A stretch of DNA of 64,000 nucleotides from VXNE01 sp963665455 (GCA_963665455.1 OY762279.1:3596001-3660000), one strand, 5' to 3'. Shown: positions 34,285 to 43,464, numbered from the stretch's first letter. The notes: generated by a model from the sequence alone, not told the origin. Made by a program: numbers and translations.

Positions 34285-35439
34285 TCAACGCGTCGCCGAC
34301 GTCCCGGCGCCGGCCTCCGCCATCCGCGCCACCTCGACGCGGACGATGTCCCACACGAAGCCGGCCAGCTCGCGCGCCACGGCCACGGTCGTCTGCTTGG
34401 TGTTCTTGCCGGACGCGAGCAGGTGCCGGTAGCGACCGCACAGGCGCCGCTGGGCGCGCCACGCGATGGCCCTGGCCTCTTCGGACGCGCCGGCCGCCTT
34501 GCGTTCCAGGTGCGCCGTGCGCCGCGCCGGGAACCGGTAGCTCCAGGCCGACTCCACCAGCGCGCGCCGCGCCGCCCCGTTGCCGGTGCGCGTGATCGCG
34601 CCGCGGCGGCGCCGCCCGCCCGAGCTGTGCTCGCTCGGCACCAACCCCAGGAACGCCATCAACTGGCGCGGCGAGTCGAAGCGGCCGATGTCGCCCAGCT
34701 CCGCCAGCAGCGTCGCCGCCGTGATCCGGTCCACGCCGCGCAACGCCACCAACGCGCGCACCACCGGCGCCAGCGACCAATCGGACAACGCCCGCTCCAG
34801 CTGGCCCGTCAGCGCCGCGACCCGCTCGCCCGCGGTCCGCGCCGCCTCCAGGTACTCCCGGTACGCCCACTCCTGCCAGTCCCGCTCGAAGCGCTGGCCG
34901 TCCAGCCACGCCCAGTGCGCCCTGCTCCAGCGCCCGGCCGACCAGCGGCGGTCGTGGCGCAGCAGGAACGCGCCGAGGCGCTGGCGCGCCCTGCGCTCCG
35001 CGTCCTTCAGGTCCGACCGCGCCCGCACCAGGTCCCGCATCGCCTCGTGGTCCTCGTCCGGAACCCACACCGCCGTCAACTCGCCGCCGCGCGACAGCCG
35101 CGCCAGCTTGCGCGCGTCGCGACGGTCCGTCTTCACCCGCTCCGCCGGCGCCCTGGGGATGCGCGACGGCGCCACCACCTCGCAGTCGAAGCCCAGCTCC
35201 CGCAACTGGCGGTACAACCCATACCCACAGGGCCCCGCCTCGTAGCTGAACAACGGCATCCCGCCGCCGTGCGCCGCGCACAACTCCCGCGCCAGCCTGG
35301 CGACCGCCGCCGGTCGGTTCGCGATCTCACCGAGATCCTCCGGCGCCCCGCGCCCCGCCGGCGCCACCGCCACCGCGATCGTGTCCTTGTGCACGTCCAA
35401 CCCGACGTACGCCCCGTACGACCCCCCGCAATCACTCAT
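34285..35439 (-). CDS. IS110-family DEDD transposase (copy 2)
   Basis: The protein is identical over all 384 residues to the one encoded at 7455-8609, with the same DEDD and Transposase_20 motifs. Identity extends to the non-coding parts, so the two insertions are recent or kept alike by gene conversion. Confidence 0.93.
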   Translation of the reverse strand: MSDCGGSYGAYVGLDVHKDTIAVAVAPAGRGAPEDLGEIANRPAAVARLARELCAAHGGGMPLFSYEAGPCGYGLYRQLRELGFDCEVVAPSRIPRAPAERVKTDRRDARKLARLSRGGELTAVWVPDEDHEAMRDLVRARSDLKDAERRARQRLGAFLLRHDRRWSAGRWSRAHWAWLDGQRFERDWQEWAYREYLEAARTAGERVAALTGQLERALSDWSLAPVVRALVALRGVDRITAATLLAELGDIGRFDSPRQLMAFLGLVPSEHSSGGRRRRGAITRTGNGAARRALVESAWSYRFPARRTAHLERKAAGASEEARAIAWRAQRRLCGRYRHLLASGKNTKQTTVAVARELAGFVWDIVRVEVARMAEAGAGTSATR

Positions 35440-35797
35440 CCCGCCCTCCGACATCTTGTAGTCTTGCAACCTCCTGCCCTCCTCAATGTGGCCCTGCCTT
35501 GCCCGGCACTCCGCCGCCAAGGTAACCCACGCGCGTTGAGGACGGGCAGGTCAAAACATGATGTCTAGGCCGACATCCGTCCTGCCGATTGGGAACACGG
35601 TGGCGACGAGATCGTCTAGCACTCGAAACGCGTCCTCGATAGCTTCACGACGATCAATAGATGCGTACCGGTGTATGACCTCCTGATAGACTTCTGCGCT
35701 CGTGACGAGTCTCTCGGACGAACCCCGTGCGAGGAACTCCACGGCCCGGTCCCTGTTCGGGTGCGTTGCGCCAACGAGGTACATGGGAACGTTGGAG

Positions 35798-36109
35798 TCA
35801 ACGAAGATCACGGCCCCGCTCGATGTCGGCTAGCATCTCGTCGACGTCGCCCGTCGGGTGATTGCAGGCCAGCGCTCGTTCGATCACGGCGCGCCGTCGC
35901 GCCGTCGCGTCGTCACTGCCCCGCCAAAGTCCGGCTTCCTCCTCGAGCTCTGCGGTGCGACGTTTGACCAGATCGACGATTTCGCCGACCATCCGCCGGT
36001 TGGTCGCACTACAGACTGTCTTGAAACGGGTGTGCAGACTCTCGGGCAGGTTCACGCTGAGCCGCTTGAGTGGCTCGGGGTGACCGGGGTCCGGTGGGAT
36101 TCGTTGCAT
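35798..36109 (-). CDS. ribbon-helix-helix-like antitoxin of the split vapC
   Basis: ATG 36109 gives 103 residues; an in-frame start at 36250 would add an unstructured leader. The core RLSVNLPESLHTRFKTVCSA followed by GEIVDLVKRRTAELEEEAGL has the strand-helix-helix look of Arc/ParG-type RHH proteins. The C-terminal DVDEMLADIERGRD would bind the toxin. Its end overlaps the toxin start by 14 bases, the usual antitoxin-toxin order. With the toxin destroyed by the IS, the antitoxin is an orphan but appears intact. Confidence 0.65.
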   Translation of the reverse strand: MQRIPPDPGHPEPLKRLSVNLPESLHTRFKTVCSATNRRMVGEIVDLVKRRTAELEEEAGLWRGSDDATARRRAVIERALACNHPTGDVDEMLADIERGRDLR

Positions 36110-36340
36110 GGACACTTGTACACCTGTACTCGTGAGCGTCGATTCGTCGCGTACGAAGCCCCGACGACCAGGCCGTATAGTGACCCCGTTCCTGCGTGGC
36201 TGGCAACCGGCGACCCGCGCCATCTCGAACTTCCCATCGAACTCCTTCACTCGTCGGTGTGGACTGCCCGCTGGACGATACGACGGAAGTCGCGGCTCCG
36301 CCGCATCAGTTCGACCAGGTTGCCGACGGACAATGCGTCC

Positions 36341-36815
36341 TCATGCGAGGCTACGGTGCGCCAATCCATCAACCCCGCCGAGCGACCATGGGGCCGCCTC
36401 AGCCGCTCTATCGTGGGTGGCCCCCGCCGGGCAGGTCTGCGCGGCGCAAACCACTTGAACGACGACCATGGACCGCCCCTGCGCTGGAGCACGAATTTGG
36501 CGTTGCTCGGGGAAGCACCAGCACCGGTACTCGTCGTCGCCGACCGTGATCCGCCGCCGAGTTCGGGTTACGCGGGGCAGAAACACGGAAAACGCACCGA
36601 CTGCGGTAAAGGCCTCGATGTCGTCCGCAGTCGCCTCGAGCTTGCGTAAGCTCGAGGCGCACCCGGCCGGCGGCGTCCAAGTTCGCCAGCCGGAAGCGGC
36701 TGACACAGCGCCTCATGCCCTCCGCGGACCTGTCCCGCACGACCTGCGGGAAGTTCGACTCTTCAAGTGCCTGGTGAAGCTCCCGCTCCAGAACGGCAAT
36801 CCGCTTCCTGGTCAT
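36341..36815 (-). pseudogene. decayed gene with a small frameshifting insertion
   Basis: From ATG 36815 the minus-strand frame reads TRKRIAVLERELHQALEESN, then MRRCVSRFRLANLDAAGRVR, and continues in another frame as LEATADDIEAFTAVGAFSVF and ITVGDDEYRCWCFPEQ. Removing 16 bases at the switch point (one arm of a perfect hairpin at 36632-36659) rejoins the two frames as VRLEATADD. A further minus-strand stretch at about 36247-36380 (DWRTVASHEDALSVGNLVEL) may belong to it or to another remnant. The family is not recognised. The rest of 36110-37072 holds no convincing gene. Confidence 0.4.
36632..36659. repeat. perfect 12-bp hairpin
   Basis: CGCCTCGAGCTT and AAGCTCGAGGCG are separated by GCGT. No T-run follows, so it is not an ordinary terminator. 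It coincides with the frame switch in the decayed gene around it. Confidence 0.75.
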
Positions 36816-37072
36816 TGCAGTTTCTCCTTTGCGTACTTCGAGCTTTGGAACTGAGGGGAATTTCTCACCTCGGATGGGGAATGGATGACATTCACATTTC
36901 TGTTTTTGTGCAAGTTGGCAAGACTAAGGCGCGGCATCAGCCGGACTCGACGGTCGGGCTTGCCGAGAACGCCCGCGCTGTGACTGTTCGCCTTCGAAGG
37001 TACGGGCGCGGGGGTTGGACGAGGTGGTTGGCTGCCTTAATCTGGGGACTCGACCGGAACGGGGAGGGGGCG

Positions 37073-38776
37073 ATGACTGGATGGACCGCGTCGGGTGTCG
37101 GGCTCGGGATGCTGCTATCCGCTGCTGCCCTCGCCGAGACCCGCAACGCCTACTTCGGCGACCTGCACATCCACACGCGCTACTCCTACGACTCCTTCTT
37201 CTTCGGCACGGTGGCCTCGCCGGACGACGCCTACGAGTTCGCGAAGGGCAAACCCCTCGTGACCCCCGCCGGCGTCACGATCCAGCTGCGCGCGCCCCTC
37301 GACTTCTACGCCGTCACCGACCACTACTTTTTCCTCGGGCAGTGGTGGGCGTCGAAGCACGATCCGGAGCACCCGTACCGGGACGATCCGGTCGTGCAGG
37401 ACATCATCGCGCGCAACGACTTCGGCGACGCGTTTCGCTTCCCGCACGAGCGCGTGCTCGAGGCGGACCTCAAGACGGCGTGGAAGGACATCCAGGCCGC
37501 CGCCGAGCGCCATAACGACCCCGGCGCGTTCACGACCTTCATCGGCTTCGAGTTCACGCCGGAGAAGGACATGGACGGGCAGCACCGGGTGGTCATCTAC
37601 CGGGGCACCCGCGTGCCGGAGCTCCTGATCGGACGCATCGAGACGCTGAACCCCGAGGACCTCTGGGATTGGATGGACCGCCACCGGGCCGACGGCATCG
37701 AGGCGCTCGCCATCCCGCACAACACCAACCTCTCCGGCGGGCGGATGTTCGAGGGCACCTACTTCGATGGCTCGCCGATGGATTTGGCCTACGCCGAGCG
37801 CCGCATGCGCAACGAACCCTTGGTCGAAGTCGCGCAGATGAAGGGCACCTCGGACACGCACCCGTTCCTCTCGCCCAACGACGAGTGGGCGGATTTCGAG
37901 ATCCGCCCCTTCAAGCTGGGACCGCACGCGCGCAGCAATCCCAAGGGCAGCTACGTGCGCGACGCGCTGCTCCGGGGCCTCGAGTTCGAGGAACGCCTGG
38001 GCGTCAATCCGTATCGCTACGGCATCGTGGCGGCGAGCGACACGCACTCCGCGGGTCAGACCTACTCCGAGGAGGGATTCACGATTCAGTACGGCGAGCG
38101 CGCCGCCGTGGAGCGCTTCGGTTCGGTGCCCGTGGACGTGGCGGGGATCGGCTACCGGGAGACTGCGTCCCGTTACCACAGCGCGGCAGCGCTGGCGGGC
38201 GTGTGGGCGCCGGAAAACACCCGGGAGGCGATCTACGAAGCTTTCCGTCGCCGGGAGACGTTCGGCACGAGCGGGCCGCGCATCAAGGTGCGGCTGACCG
38301 GTGGGTTCGAGACGCCCGTGGCGCAGGGCGCGGAGGTCGTGGCGGGCGAGGGCACACCGACGTTCCGGGCCTGGGCGGTGGCGGATCCCGCCGGCGCGAA
38401 GCTACAGCGATTGCAGATCGTCAAGGGCTGGCTTGCGGAAGGCGGTGGCCGCGAGCAGGTCTTCGACGTCGCTTGTTCGGATGGCCTCGAGGTGGACGCG
38501 GCGACGCACCGGTGTCCCGACAACGGCGCCGCGGTGGACCTGGCGACCTGTGCCTACGACACCGAACTGGGGGCCGCACAACTCGAGGCGACGTGGCGGG
38601 ATGCGGATTACGAGCAAGGCAGGCGCGCCTTCTACTACGTGCGCGTACTCGAGAACCCGACCTGCCGCTGGTCCACTTGGGACGCGATCCGCGCGGGGAC
38701 GAAGCGCCGGCCCGATCTGCCGGCGACCCTCCAGGAGCGGGCGTGGACTTCACCGATCTGGGTGCGGCCGGGGTAG
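37073..38776 (+). CDS. DUF3604-domain exported protein
   Basis: ATG 37073 follows GGGGAGGGGG. The 567-residue protein has a signal peptide (WTASGVGLGMLLSAAALA) and starts with YFGDLHIHTRYSYDSF, a PHP-like metal-site motif. Further His/Asp motifs are DFYAVTDHYFF, AIPHNTNLSGG and GIVAASDTHSAGQ. It ends PATLQERAWTSPIWVRPG. DUF3604 proteins are PHP-related and widespread in marine bacteria; their substrate is not known. A relic of the same C-terminus lies at 10892-10963. Confidence 0.88.
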   Translation: MTGWTASGVGLGMLLSAAALAETRNAYFGDLHIHTRYSYDSFFFGTVASPDDAYEFAKGKPLVTPAGVTIQLRAPLDFYAVTDHYFFLGQWWASKHDPEHPYRDDPVVQDIIARNDFGDAFRFPHERVLEADLKTAWKDIQAAAERHNDPGAFTTFIGFEFTPEKDMDGQHRVVIYRGTRVPELLIGRIETLNPEDLWDWMDRHRADGIEALAIPHNTNLSGGRMFEGTYFDGSPMDLAYAERRMRNEPLVEVAQMKGTSDTHPFLSPNDEWADFEIRPFKLGPHARSNPKGSYVRDALLRGLEFEERLGVNPYRYGIVAASDTHSAGQTYSEEGFTIQYGERAAVERFGSVPVDVAGIGYRETASRYHSAAALAGVWAPENTREAIYEAFRRRETFGTSGPRIKVRLTGGFETPVAQGAEVVAGEGTPTFRAWAVADPAGAKLQRLQIVKGWLAEGGGREQVFDVACSDGLEVDAATHRCPDNGAAVDLATCAYDTELGAAQLEATWRDADYEQGRRAFYYVRVLENPTCRWSTWDAIRAGTKRRPDLPATLQERAWTSPIWVRPG

Positions 38777-38816
38777 CGTCCTTACCGCCGGTTGCGGGCC
38801 TCTCGCCGCCCTGGTC

Positions 38817-39389
38817 TTAGGTGCCCAGATAGGTGTACAGCACCTCGAGCCGACGCGCGGCATCGTCCGGATGCAGGATTTCGCGGACGTGCCGTGAGAC
38901 GAACTCGCGGTCTATCGGCGCACGTCCGTGGCGTGCGAGGGATTCGATGTCGGCGAAGTCCTTGGTCCTGCCGAAGACGGTCTTCATGACGACCAAATCG
39001 TTCAGTCCGACCACGGGCACTTGCCGGCCCAGCAAGGGCAGTTCCGTGCTGCGAGACATCACGCCTTCCAGATACTCCACCGTGGGGAAGAACAAGTCGA
39101 CCTTGATCGCCCCCACGTTCCCCCTGACGAACCCGGAGTCCTTCGCTTCTCGTCGTATTTCGCCGATGGCGCGGTCAAACGCCAACCCACACTCGCGAGA
39201 CAATGCGTCCGTGATTTCGTGCGAGAAGAACACATCGGTCGCTAGCCCGAGGTTGATGTCCACATCGAAGGTCATCCGTGGCACGCCATGGGCACCGAGG
39301 GCGAGCGCCCCCCCCATTGCGTAAGTGACCCCCAACCGGTCGAATACCGCCGCGATTGCCGTTGCGACCTCGACGGCACCGTTCGCCAT
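38817..39389 (-). CDS. nucleotidyltransferase-fold protein (MNT/AbiEii-like)
   Basis: The 190-residue protein has YAMGGALALGAHGVPRMTFD, with the GG motif, followed by DVDINLG carrying the metal-binding DxD pair, and a C-terminal helical part (VGLNDLVVMKTVFGRTKDFA, then DIESLARHG) typical of the AbiEii/nucleotidyltransferase type. Such proteins act as toxins that modify tRNA or proteins, or as housekeeping transferases. A small gene three bases upstream forms a likely pair. Compare the truncated relative at 9739-9918. Confidence 0.7.
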   Translation of the reverse strand: MANGAVEVATAIAAVFDRLGVTYAMGGALALGAHGVPRMTFDVDINLGLATDVFFSHEITDALSRECGLAFDRAIGEIRREAKDSGFVRGNVGAIKVDLFFPTVEYLEGVMSRSTELPLLGRQVPVVGLNDLVVMKTVFGRTKDFADIESLARHGRAPIDREFVSRHVREILHPDDAARRLEVLYTYLGT

Positions 39390-39392
39390 ACT

Positions 39393-39614
39393 TCACCCGA
39401 TGCGTTTGAGCCTTCCTGGAAAGGGGTTCGGAGGACATGCGTCGTGCATGGCGCGCACGCGCAGTGCGAGGTCCGGGTCCGTTTCCACTAGCCGTGCCGC
39501 CTCCGCGCTCAGGGCTTCGAGCGCGCTTCCTCGTTCCTCGGGGGTCGCTGCCCGCCAACGACCGTGCTTGCCGTCGTCCGCCGTCCCGGGCAAACCGGCC
39601 TTCCGCATCTGCAT
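39393..39614 (-). CDS. small partner of the nucleotidyltransferase
   Basis: The 73-residue protein starts at ATG 39614 and ends three bases before the nucleotidyltransferase start. It is helical and charged (ATPEERGSALEALSAEAARL). No domain is recognised. Position and size fit an antitoxin. The next 217 bases upstream show nothing. Confidence 0.5.
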   Translation of the reverse strand: MQMRKAGLPGTADDGKHGRWRAATPEERGSALEALSAEAARLVETDPDLALRVRAMHDACPPNPFPGRLKRIG

Positions 39615-39831
39615 CGCCTGCTATCGACTCCGCTGTTAGAAATGCATTATGACACCGGCCGCGCGGTGTCGGCCATGGCTGCTTGGGTTGCCGGCTCCGC
39701 CGCGGCGGGTCCGCACTTGTCCCGGTCGCGCAAGTTGACGGCACCAGCGACGCCGGGCGTTGAGACGCCGTGAATCGAGCAGGCGCCGGTCCCACCGCGC
39801 CGAGATATGCCCTGGGGCCCCGACGGTTCCG

Positions 39832-40311
39832 TCAATGCGCCTCGCGCCGCGCCGAGATCACCCCCGTGTCGAATCCCAACACATGCATCCGGCCGATGTA
39901 GCGGGCGTGTTCGATCTTGAGGCAACGGTCCATCACCACGTCCAGGCCCCCGGCGGTCGCGATGTCGACGCCTTCGGGGCTGATGACGCCGAACTGTAGC
40001 CACAGGGCCTTCGCGCCGGCCGCGACCGCCTCCCGGGCGATCCCGGGGACCGCGCCCGGGGCACGGAAAACGTCCACGACGTCCACCGGTTCCGGCACGT
40101 CGGACAGGCTCGGATAGGAGCGCTCGCCCAACACCTCCTGTTCCCGAGGATTCACCGGGATGACGCGGTAGCCATGCCGCGCCGCATAGAAGCCAACGAA
40201 GTTGCTCGCGCGCAGCACGTTGGAGGATAGGCCGACGATGGCCACGGTCCGGGCTTGGTGCAGCACGCGCTGGATGACTTCCGGGTCTTGGTATCGGGCA
40301 AGGTCCATCAT
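39832..40311 (-). CDS. CoA-binding domain protein
   Basis: The 159-residue single-domain protein has a Rossmann CoA_binding_2 fold: TVAIVGLSSNVLRASNFVGF near residue 22, YRVIPVNPREQEVLGE, VDVVDVFRAPGAVPGIA, and KALWLQFGVISPEG. Members are related to the N-terminal part of succinyl-CoA synthetase alpha and lack a known activity. Its start overlaps the metY stop by four bases, so the two form an operon. Confidence 0.85.
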   Translation of the reverse strand: MMDLARYQDPEVIQRVLHQARTVAIVGLSSNVLRASNFVGFYAARHGYRVIPVNPREQEVLGERSYPSLSDVPEPVDVVDVFRAPGAVPGIAREAVAAGAKALWLQFGVISPEGVDIATAGGLDVVMDRCLKIEHARYIGRMHVLGFDTGVISARREAH

Positions 40312-41618
40312 GGGTTGCTCCCGTGCATGCGCGTGAAGCCCTGCTCCAGATCCCAGATCAGGTCCTGCGGGTCCTCGATACCGATCGATAGACGAATGGT
40401 GCCGGGGCCGATGCCGGCCGCCGCCAGTTCCTGGTCCGAGAGCTGCCGGTGCGTGGTGCTCGCCGGGTGGATGATCAGGCTCTTCGCGTCGCCGACGTTG
40501 GCGAGGTGAGAGAACAGCCGTACCCCCCGAATGAAGTCCTGGCCGGCCTCGCGTCCACCGTCGAGATCGAAACAGAACACGGCCCCGGCGCCTTGGGGCA
40601 GGTACTTCGCGGTCAGTGGGACGTACGGGCTGTCGGGGAGTCCCGGATGGCGTACGCGCGCGACGTCGCTACGTGCCGACAGCCATCGGGCGACGGTGAG
40701 TGCATTGGCGACGTGGCGTTCCATGCGCAGGGGCAGCGTCTCCAGCCCCTGCATGAACAGGAACGCATTCATCGGGCTCATCGCGCCGCCGAGGTCGCGC
40801 AGCGTCTCGGCGCGCAGCTTCATCAGGTAGCCGTAGCTGCCGAACGTCTCGTGGAAGGCCAGTCCGTGATAGGCCGGGGAGGGGTCGGCCACGATGGCGA
40901 ACTTGCCGTTCGACCAGTCGAACTCGCCCGAATCCACCACGGCGCCGCCGATGCTCGTGCCGTGTCCGCCGATGAACTTGGTCACGGAGTGCACGACGAT
41001 GTCGGCGCCCCATTCCATCGGGCGGCACAGGTAGGGGGTCGCGAACGTGTTGTCCACGAGCAGGGGGATCCCGGCGTCGTGTGCGATCGACGCCACGGCC
41101 TCGATGTCGAGGACGTTACCGCCCGGGTTGCCGATCGTTTCGGCGAAGAGCACACGGGTTTCGTCCCGTACCGCGGCGGCCCATTCCGCCCGGGAGTCCG
41201 GATCGACGAAGGTGAGATCGACGGAGAGCTTGCGGGCCAGGTGCTTGAGCTGTGTCACCGTGCCGCCGTACAGGGCCGCCGAAGCGACCATGTGGTCGCC
41301 GGGCACGAGCATGGTGAAGAGCGCCGACGACTGTGCCGCCAGCCCGCTCGCGAAGGCCACGGCGCCGATGCCGCCCTCGAGGTTCGCGAGCCGCTCCTCG
41401 AGGGCCGCGACGGTGGGGTTCATGATGCGGGAGTAGGTGTTGCCGTATTCCTGCAGGTTGAAGTAGGCGGCGGCCGACTCCGGATCCTCGAAGACGTAGC
41501 TGGAGGTCTGGTAGATCGGCACGGCGCGGGCCCCCGTGACGGGCTCCGGACGCGCCCCGGCATGGACGGCGCGGGTGTGAAAACCGAACTCGCGTTCGGG
41601 CTGGTAGTCGTCGGGCAT
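40308..41618 (-). CDS. metY: O-acetylhomoserine sulfhydrylase (PLP enzyme)
   Basis: The 436-residue protein belongs to the Cys/Met metabolism PLP family. It starts GFHTRAVHAGARPEPVTGAR, with YQTSSYVFEDPESAAAYF, the phosphate site VAFASGLAAQSSALF and the PLP lysine in HSVTKFIGGHGTS near residue 214. Its length and the GAR-PEP start favour MetY-type direct sulfhydrylation over cystathionine synthase. It would make homocysteine from O-acetylhomoserine and sulfide. It is cotranscribed with the CoA-binding protein. No SAM riboswitch was seen upstream. Confidence 0.88.
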   Translation of the reverse strand: MPDDYQPEREFGFHTRAVHAGARPEPVTGARAVPIYQTSSYVFEDPESAAAYFNLQEYGNTYSRIMNPTVAALEERLANLEGGIGAVAFASGLAAQSSALFTMLVPGDHMVASAALYGGTVTQLKHLARKLSVDLTFVDPDSRAEWAAAVRDETRVLFAETIGNPGGNVLDIEAVASIAHDAGIPLLVDNTFATPYLCRPMEWGADIVVHSVTKFIGGHGTSIGGAVVDSGEFDWSNGKFAIVADPSPAYHGLAFHETFGSYGYLMKLRAETLRDLGGAMSPMNAFLFMQGLETLPLRMERHVANALTVARWLSARSDVARVRHPGLPDSPYVPLTAKYLPQGAGAVFCFDLDGGREAGQDFIRGVRLFSHLANVGDAKSLIIHPASTTHRQLSDQELAAAGIGPGTIRLSIGIEDPQDLIWDLEQGFTRMHGSNP

Positions 41619-41875
41619 GGGTGCAGCGTGTCCCGCGAGGCGTTTCCTGTCAATGTGCCATCGTGCCGTGGATCCATGGGGCTACTGGGTGCTGGACTTC
41701 GCGACGCTACGGGATAGGCCACATGTCGCGGGAGACGTCGTGTCGATGATGGTCGGCATCGAGTTCGCGCGCGATCGTCGGGATTTCGTGGCGCCGTTGT
41801 GGGAGACGGTGCGGGGTTTGGGAGGCGGTGCGGGTGTCCATGGCGGGCCGGACCCACTAACATTTGCCGGACCGG

Positions 41876-42973
41876 ATGGAACCCGAAATGGCTGGTCCCA
41901 CCTCCCTGACGCCCCAGCAGCAAGACGACTTGGTGCGCGACGGCTTCGTTGTCGTCCGGCGAGCCGTTGCACCCGAACGCGTGGCCCGGGCCCGGGAACG
42001 CATCTTGGCCGGCATGCCCGCGACGGAGCGCCGGCTCTTGGCGCCGGCGGAGCTTGCCACGCACCCGGAGGTCGTCGGGCTTTTTCGGGAGAGTCGTCTC
42101 GCCGGCATCCTCCGCAACGCGATGGGGCCGTTTCCCGACGTGGTCAGTTGCCAGATCGCGGTCACGCCGGGGTTCGACATGCTGGGCGGCGGGGTGGGGG
42201 CGCACGTGGACGGGAGTTGGTCCGGCCCGATCCCGACGCGTGCCGCAGACATCGATCCCGAACGCGGACGCCCGAGAGACGCGGCCCGCTACTTCGGCGA
42301 GCACGATGAGCGGCGCGGCACCAACGACGGCTTGCTCTGGCAAGACCCGGATCGTCGGATTTCCATCGGCAGCTACACCGCCCTCGTGGGCATCGCCCTG
42401 AACGACCAGCTCGAACCGGGCAACGGCCAGTTCGCGGTCCTCAAGGGCATGCACGGGGACGTCGAGGCCGCGTTTCGCATGCAGCGCGACAGCGGCGGCG
42501 TGATCGGGCCCGAGGGACCCGGCTGGCCCCGAATCCGTATCGACGAAGCGGGGCAGCCGGTGCTGAACGGACTCCCGGCCACGGTGCGGGAAGGGGCGCG
42601 GGAGGCGTCGTCAAGAACCCCGGCCATCGACGGTTGGCCGTGGCCCGAACTCACGCCCATCTTGTTGGGTGCGGGCGACGCGGTCATCGCCCTGCACGCT
42701 TGCCCCCACACGGCCACCCCCAACCACGGACCGGACCCGCGCATGAACGTCTATTTCCGCATCCGGCGTTGGCGCGAGGGGAATCCGCACGAGGGCACGC
42801 GCCGCGTCGGCCACGGCGTCAGCGATCATCCCGACCGGGGGTACTTCGGGCAGTTCCTTCCCTATCCGGAGTCCTACGATCCTTGGGGGACGTCCATCGA
42901 GAAGCTGTGTGACCATTGGAGCGAATGGGGTTTCGTCGGGACACCCCCGCTGCCTTCATTGGCTGGGCCTTGA
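41876..42973 (+). CDS. phytanoyl-CoA dioxygenase (PhyH) family oxygenase 2
   Basis: The start is uncertain (TTG 41864, ATG 41876 or ATG 41888). The roughly 365-residue protein has QQDDLVRDGFVVVRRAVAP at the start, the metal pair His-x-Asp in GAHVDGSW near 111-113 and a distal His region, HACPHTATPNHGPDPRMNVY, near 275-292. It is distant from the oxygenase at 10014, so the two are not recent duplicates. Substrate unknown. It is divergent from metY. Confidence 0.75.
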   Translation: MEPEMAGPTSLTPQQQDDLVRDGFVVVRRAVAPERVARARERILAGMPATERRLLAPAELATHPEVVGLFRESRLAGILRNAMGPFPDVVSCQIAVTPGFDMLGGGVGAHVDGSWSGPIPTRAADIDPERGRPRDAARYFGEHDERRGTNDGLLWQDPDRRISIGSYTALVGIALNDQLEPGNGQFAVLKGMHGDVEAAFRMQRDSGGVIGPEGPGWPRIRIDEAGQPVLNGLPATVREGAREASSRTPAIDGWPWPELTPILLGAGDAVIALHACPHTATPNHGPDPRMNVYFRIRRWREGNPHEGTRRVGHGVSDHPDRGYFGQFLPYPESYDPWGTSIEKLCDHWSEWGFVGTPPLPSLAGP

Positions 42974-43071
42974 AGTCGCCGCGTCCTCTCGCCGCGTTGA
43001 CCGTCACCGGTTGGCTTTCCTTTCTGGCTCCGTCCACGTAGCCTCGCGCACCCAACCCGAAGGAGAGCCCC

Positions 43072-43464
43072 ATGCGAAACATCCTTGCCCTTGTCGCCCT
43101 CGTGGTCGGTCTGGTGCTTGGGGCCTCGCTCGGCGTGGCCTATGCCGAGAACGAGGCCGCACCGGCCGCCTACGTCGTCGTGGGCGGGCGCATGATCGAC
43201 GCCTCCGGCCTGGAGGCCTACGGGGAACTCGCCGGGCCACCCGCGCAGGCGGCGGGCATCGAAATGCTCGCGCGGGGCGAAGGGGAGGGGCTGCACCTGG
43301 TGGAGGGCACGATGCCGACCGAGGGCTTTATCGCCGTCGAGCGCTTCCGGTCCTTGGAGGACTTCCTCGGCTTCTGGAATTCGGACGCGTACCAACAGGC
43401 GATCGAGTTGCGCAAGGGCAAGGTCGAGTTGGACTTCGTCGTGGCCCTGGAGGCCGGGGAGTGA
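43072..43464 (+). CDS. exported DUF1330 protein
   Basis: ATG 43072 follows AAGGAGAG. A signal peptide (RNILALVALVVGLVLGASLG) is followed by a dimeric alpha-beta barrel-like DUF1330 domain: AAYVVVGGRMIDASGLEAYG, EGFIAVERFRSLEDFLGFWN and YQQAIELRKGKVELDFVV. DUF1330 proteins are normally cytosolic, so an exported form is slightly unusual. The stop overlaps the GTG of the MOSC gene. Confidence 0.8.
   Translation: MRNILALVALVVGLVLGASLGVAYAENEAAPAAYVVVGGRMIDASGLEAYGELAGPPAQAAGIEMLARGEGEGLHLVEGTMPTEGFIAVERFRSLEDFLGFWNSDAYQQAIELRKGKVELDFVVALEAGE

Larger units (their letters stand above)
33741..35564 (-). mobile_element. IS110-family (IS1111-type) insertion sequence, copy 2 (inverted)
   Basis: This copy has the same 1824 bases as the element at 7330-9153 in opposite orientation; bases shared with copy 1 run 33737-35569. 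Its flanks, read in the direction of the element, are GTCGGCCTAG on the left and CCCGGGAAATCC on the right, so the target was CCTAGCCCG, as for copy 1. It lies inside a vapC gene. The subterminal inverted repeats are unchanged. Confidence 0.92.
33598..35811 (-). pseudogene. PIN-domain toxin (vapC-like) split by IS110-type copy 2
   Basis: The 5' part (35811 down to 35565) encodes IFVDSNVPMYLVGATHPNRD, with the PIN-domain Asp/Asn start, up to FPIGRTDVGL. The 3' part (33740 down to 33598) encodes REILARHPALSARDGLHLAV and then LTFDRAFARHPGITVLP, with later acidic residues. Removing 1824 bases and keeping one AG joins them without a frameshift as VGL-A-REIL. The joined protein would be about 140 residues, a normal PIN length. 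In its present form the first part ends after four IS-encoded residues (DIMF) and lacks the C-terminal active-site Asp, so it is inactive. The antitoxin gene overlaps its start. Confidence 0.85.

Noticed and set aside
7330..35564. Composite transposon formed by the two IS110-type copies
   Set aside because: IS110-family elements move singly by guide-directed recombination, and each copy has its own intact target site halves. The segment between them holds core respiratory genes, with no sign that it moved as one.
41619..41875. SAM or cobalamin riboswitch before metY
   Set aside because: The 257 bases between metY and the PhyH gene show no conserved riboswitch core by eye. A covariance-model scan would decide.
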